From: Branchiostoma floridae
Lineage: Eukaryota; Chordata; Leptocardii; Amphioxiformes; Branchiostomatidae
Length of the DNA stretch: 54,453 nt
NCBI RefSeq assembly: GCF_000003815.2
Contig: NC_049993.1
Location: forward strand, 5,305,997-5,360,449
Direction: 5' to 3'
Below are positions 54,233 through 54,453 of the stretch, piece after piece (the stretch's first letter is position 1; every line of letters starts with the position of its first letter). The notes beneath the pieces were generated by a model. The model saw nothing but the letters and a program-made list of their open reading frames with translations, did no database searches and was not told where the DNA came from. The position numbers were made by a program, and so were the translations under genes.

Positions 54233-54453
54233 GATTTATTGTGCTGGAAGGGGTATTGGATATCGTTTTATAGGCATTTTGTCGGCGCCGAACGGACCAG
54301 AAGCCTACGAAAGTGCGTGCCCGCCGGTCTATTATAGTCTCTACCAGACTCCGGATCGCTGGAAAATCGAACAAATGGAACAAATAGAGAGGAATATAAC
54401 CGGCCAGGGAACAGCTCGCGATCCGACGATCGCGTGCTGTTCCCTGGTCGGTT
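54233..54453. mobile_element. Foldback element, partial, at window edge
   Basis: aaccggccagggaacagctc, then gcgatc (from 54398) pairs with gatcgcgtgctgttccctgg, then tcggtt at the end of the window. The upstream tctctaccagactccggatc and gctggaaaatcgaac resemble the inner block of the foldback family at 4.2 and 8.2 kb. Only the left arm and loop are inside the window. Confidence 0.5.

Noticed and set aside
54054-54383. ORFs spanning the N gap
   Set aside because: They pass through 100 undefined bases and cannot be real calls.
1-54453. CRISPR arrays, bacterial operons, phage or viral genes
   Set aside because: Spliced metazoan genes and transposon content. The tandem motifs seen (for example 52764-52869) lack equal unique spacers and cas genes.

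Overview
The window is animal nuclear DNA. Genes are split by GT/AG introns, intergenic and intronic space is full of short inverted-repeat transposons and LINE tails, and three orthologue-like metazoan genes can be read by eye. The mix (an LRRC8-type channel domain, MCCC2, TXNDC12, (ATTC)n-tailed LINEs, TACTGTAAATGCA-type MITEs, high CpG in unique islands) fits an invertebrate deuterostome, most likely an amphioxus (Branchiostoma). The species is inference, not proven.

Layout, all genes on the + strand. (1) 1-2295: the 3' end of MCCC2 (methylcrotonoyl-CoA carboxylase beta chain), its last two coding exons at 298-379 and 849-938, then a long 3' UTR ending near an AATAAA at 2274. (2) 2296-6733: intergenic or 5'-leader space with a CpG-rich promoter-like block (2560-3102, with a perfect TGACGTCA), a MITE, a head-to-head pair of foldback elements (4211-4824), a three-copy ~500-bp satellite carrying a tRNA-like B box (5075-6535), and a LINE tail. 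(3) 6775-14155: a complete 8-exon gene, 453 codons, encoding a four-pass LRRC8/pannexin-like channel domain followed by a cytoplasmic fibronectin type III domain where LRRC8 proteins carry leucine-rich repeats. It also has a clean 42-nt in-frame optional microexon and a 30-bp tandem duplication of a 3' splice site. (4) 14156-21386: 3' flank and intergenic DNA with MITEs and one copy of a 1.05-kb repeat. (5) 21387-54453: the first two coding exons of a TXNDC12-like (ERp18) ER thioredoxin gene, separated by an intron of about 28.6 kb. Exon 3 onward, with the active site, is not in the window. The intron is packed with DNA transposons, nested insertions, a LINE ORF2 fragment and long unique stretches.

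The three genes have unrelated jobs: mitochondrial leucine catabolism, a plasma-membrane large-pore channel, and ER redox folding. Nothing suggests co-regulation. The most interesting item is the channel-FN3 fusion, because it separates the LRRC8 pore module from its LRRs. Exon boundaries were chosen by splice consensus, phase continuity and protein family resemblance; none was checked against transcripts.
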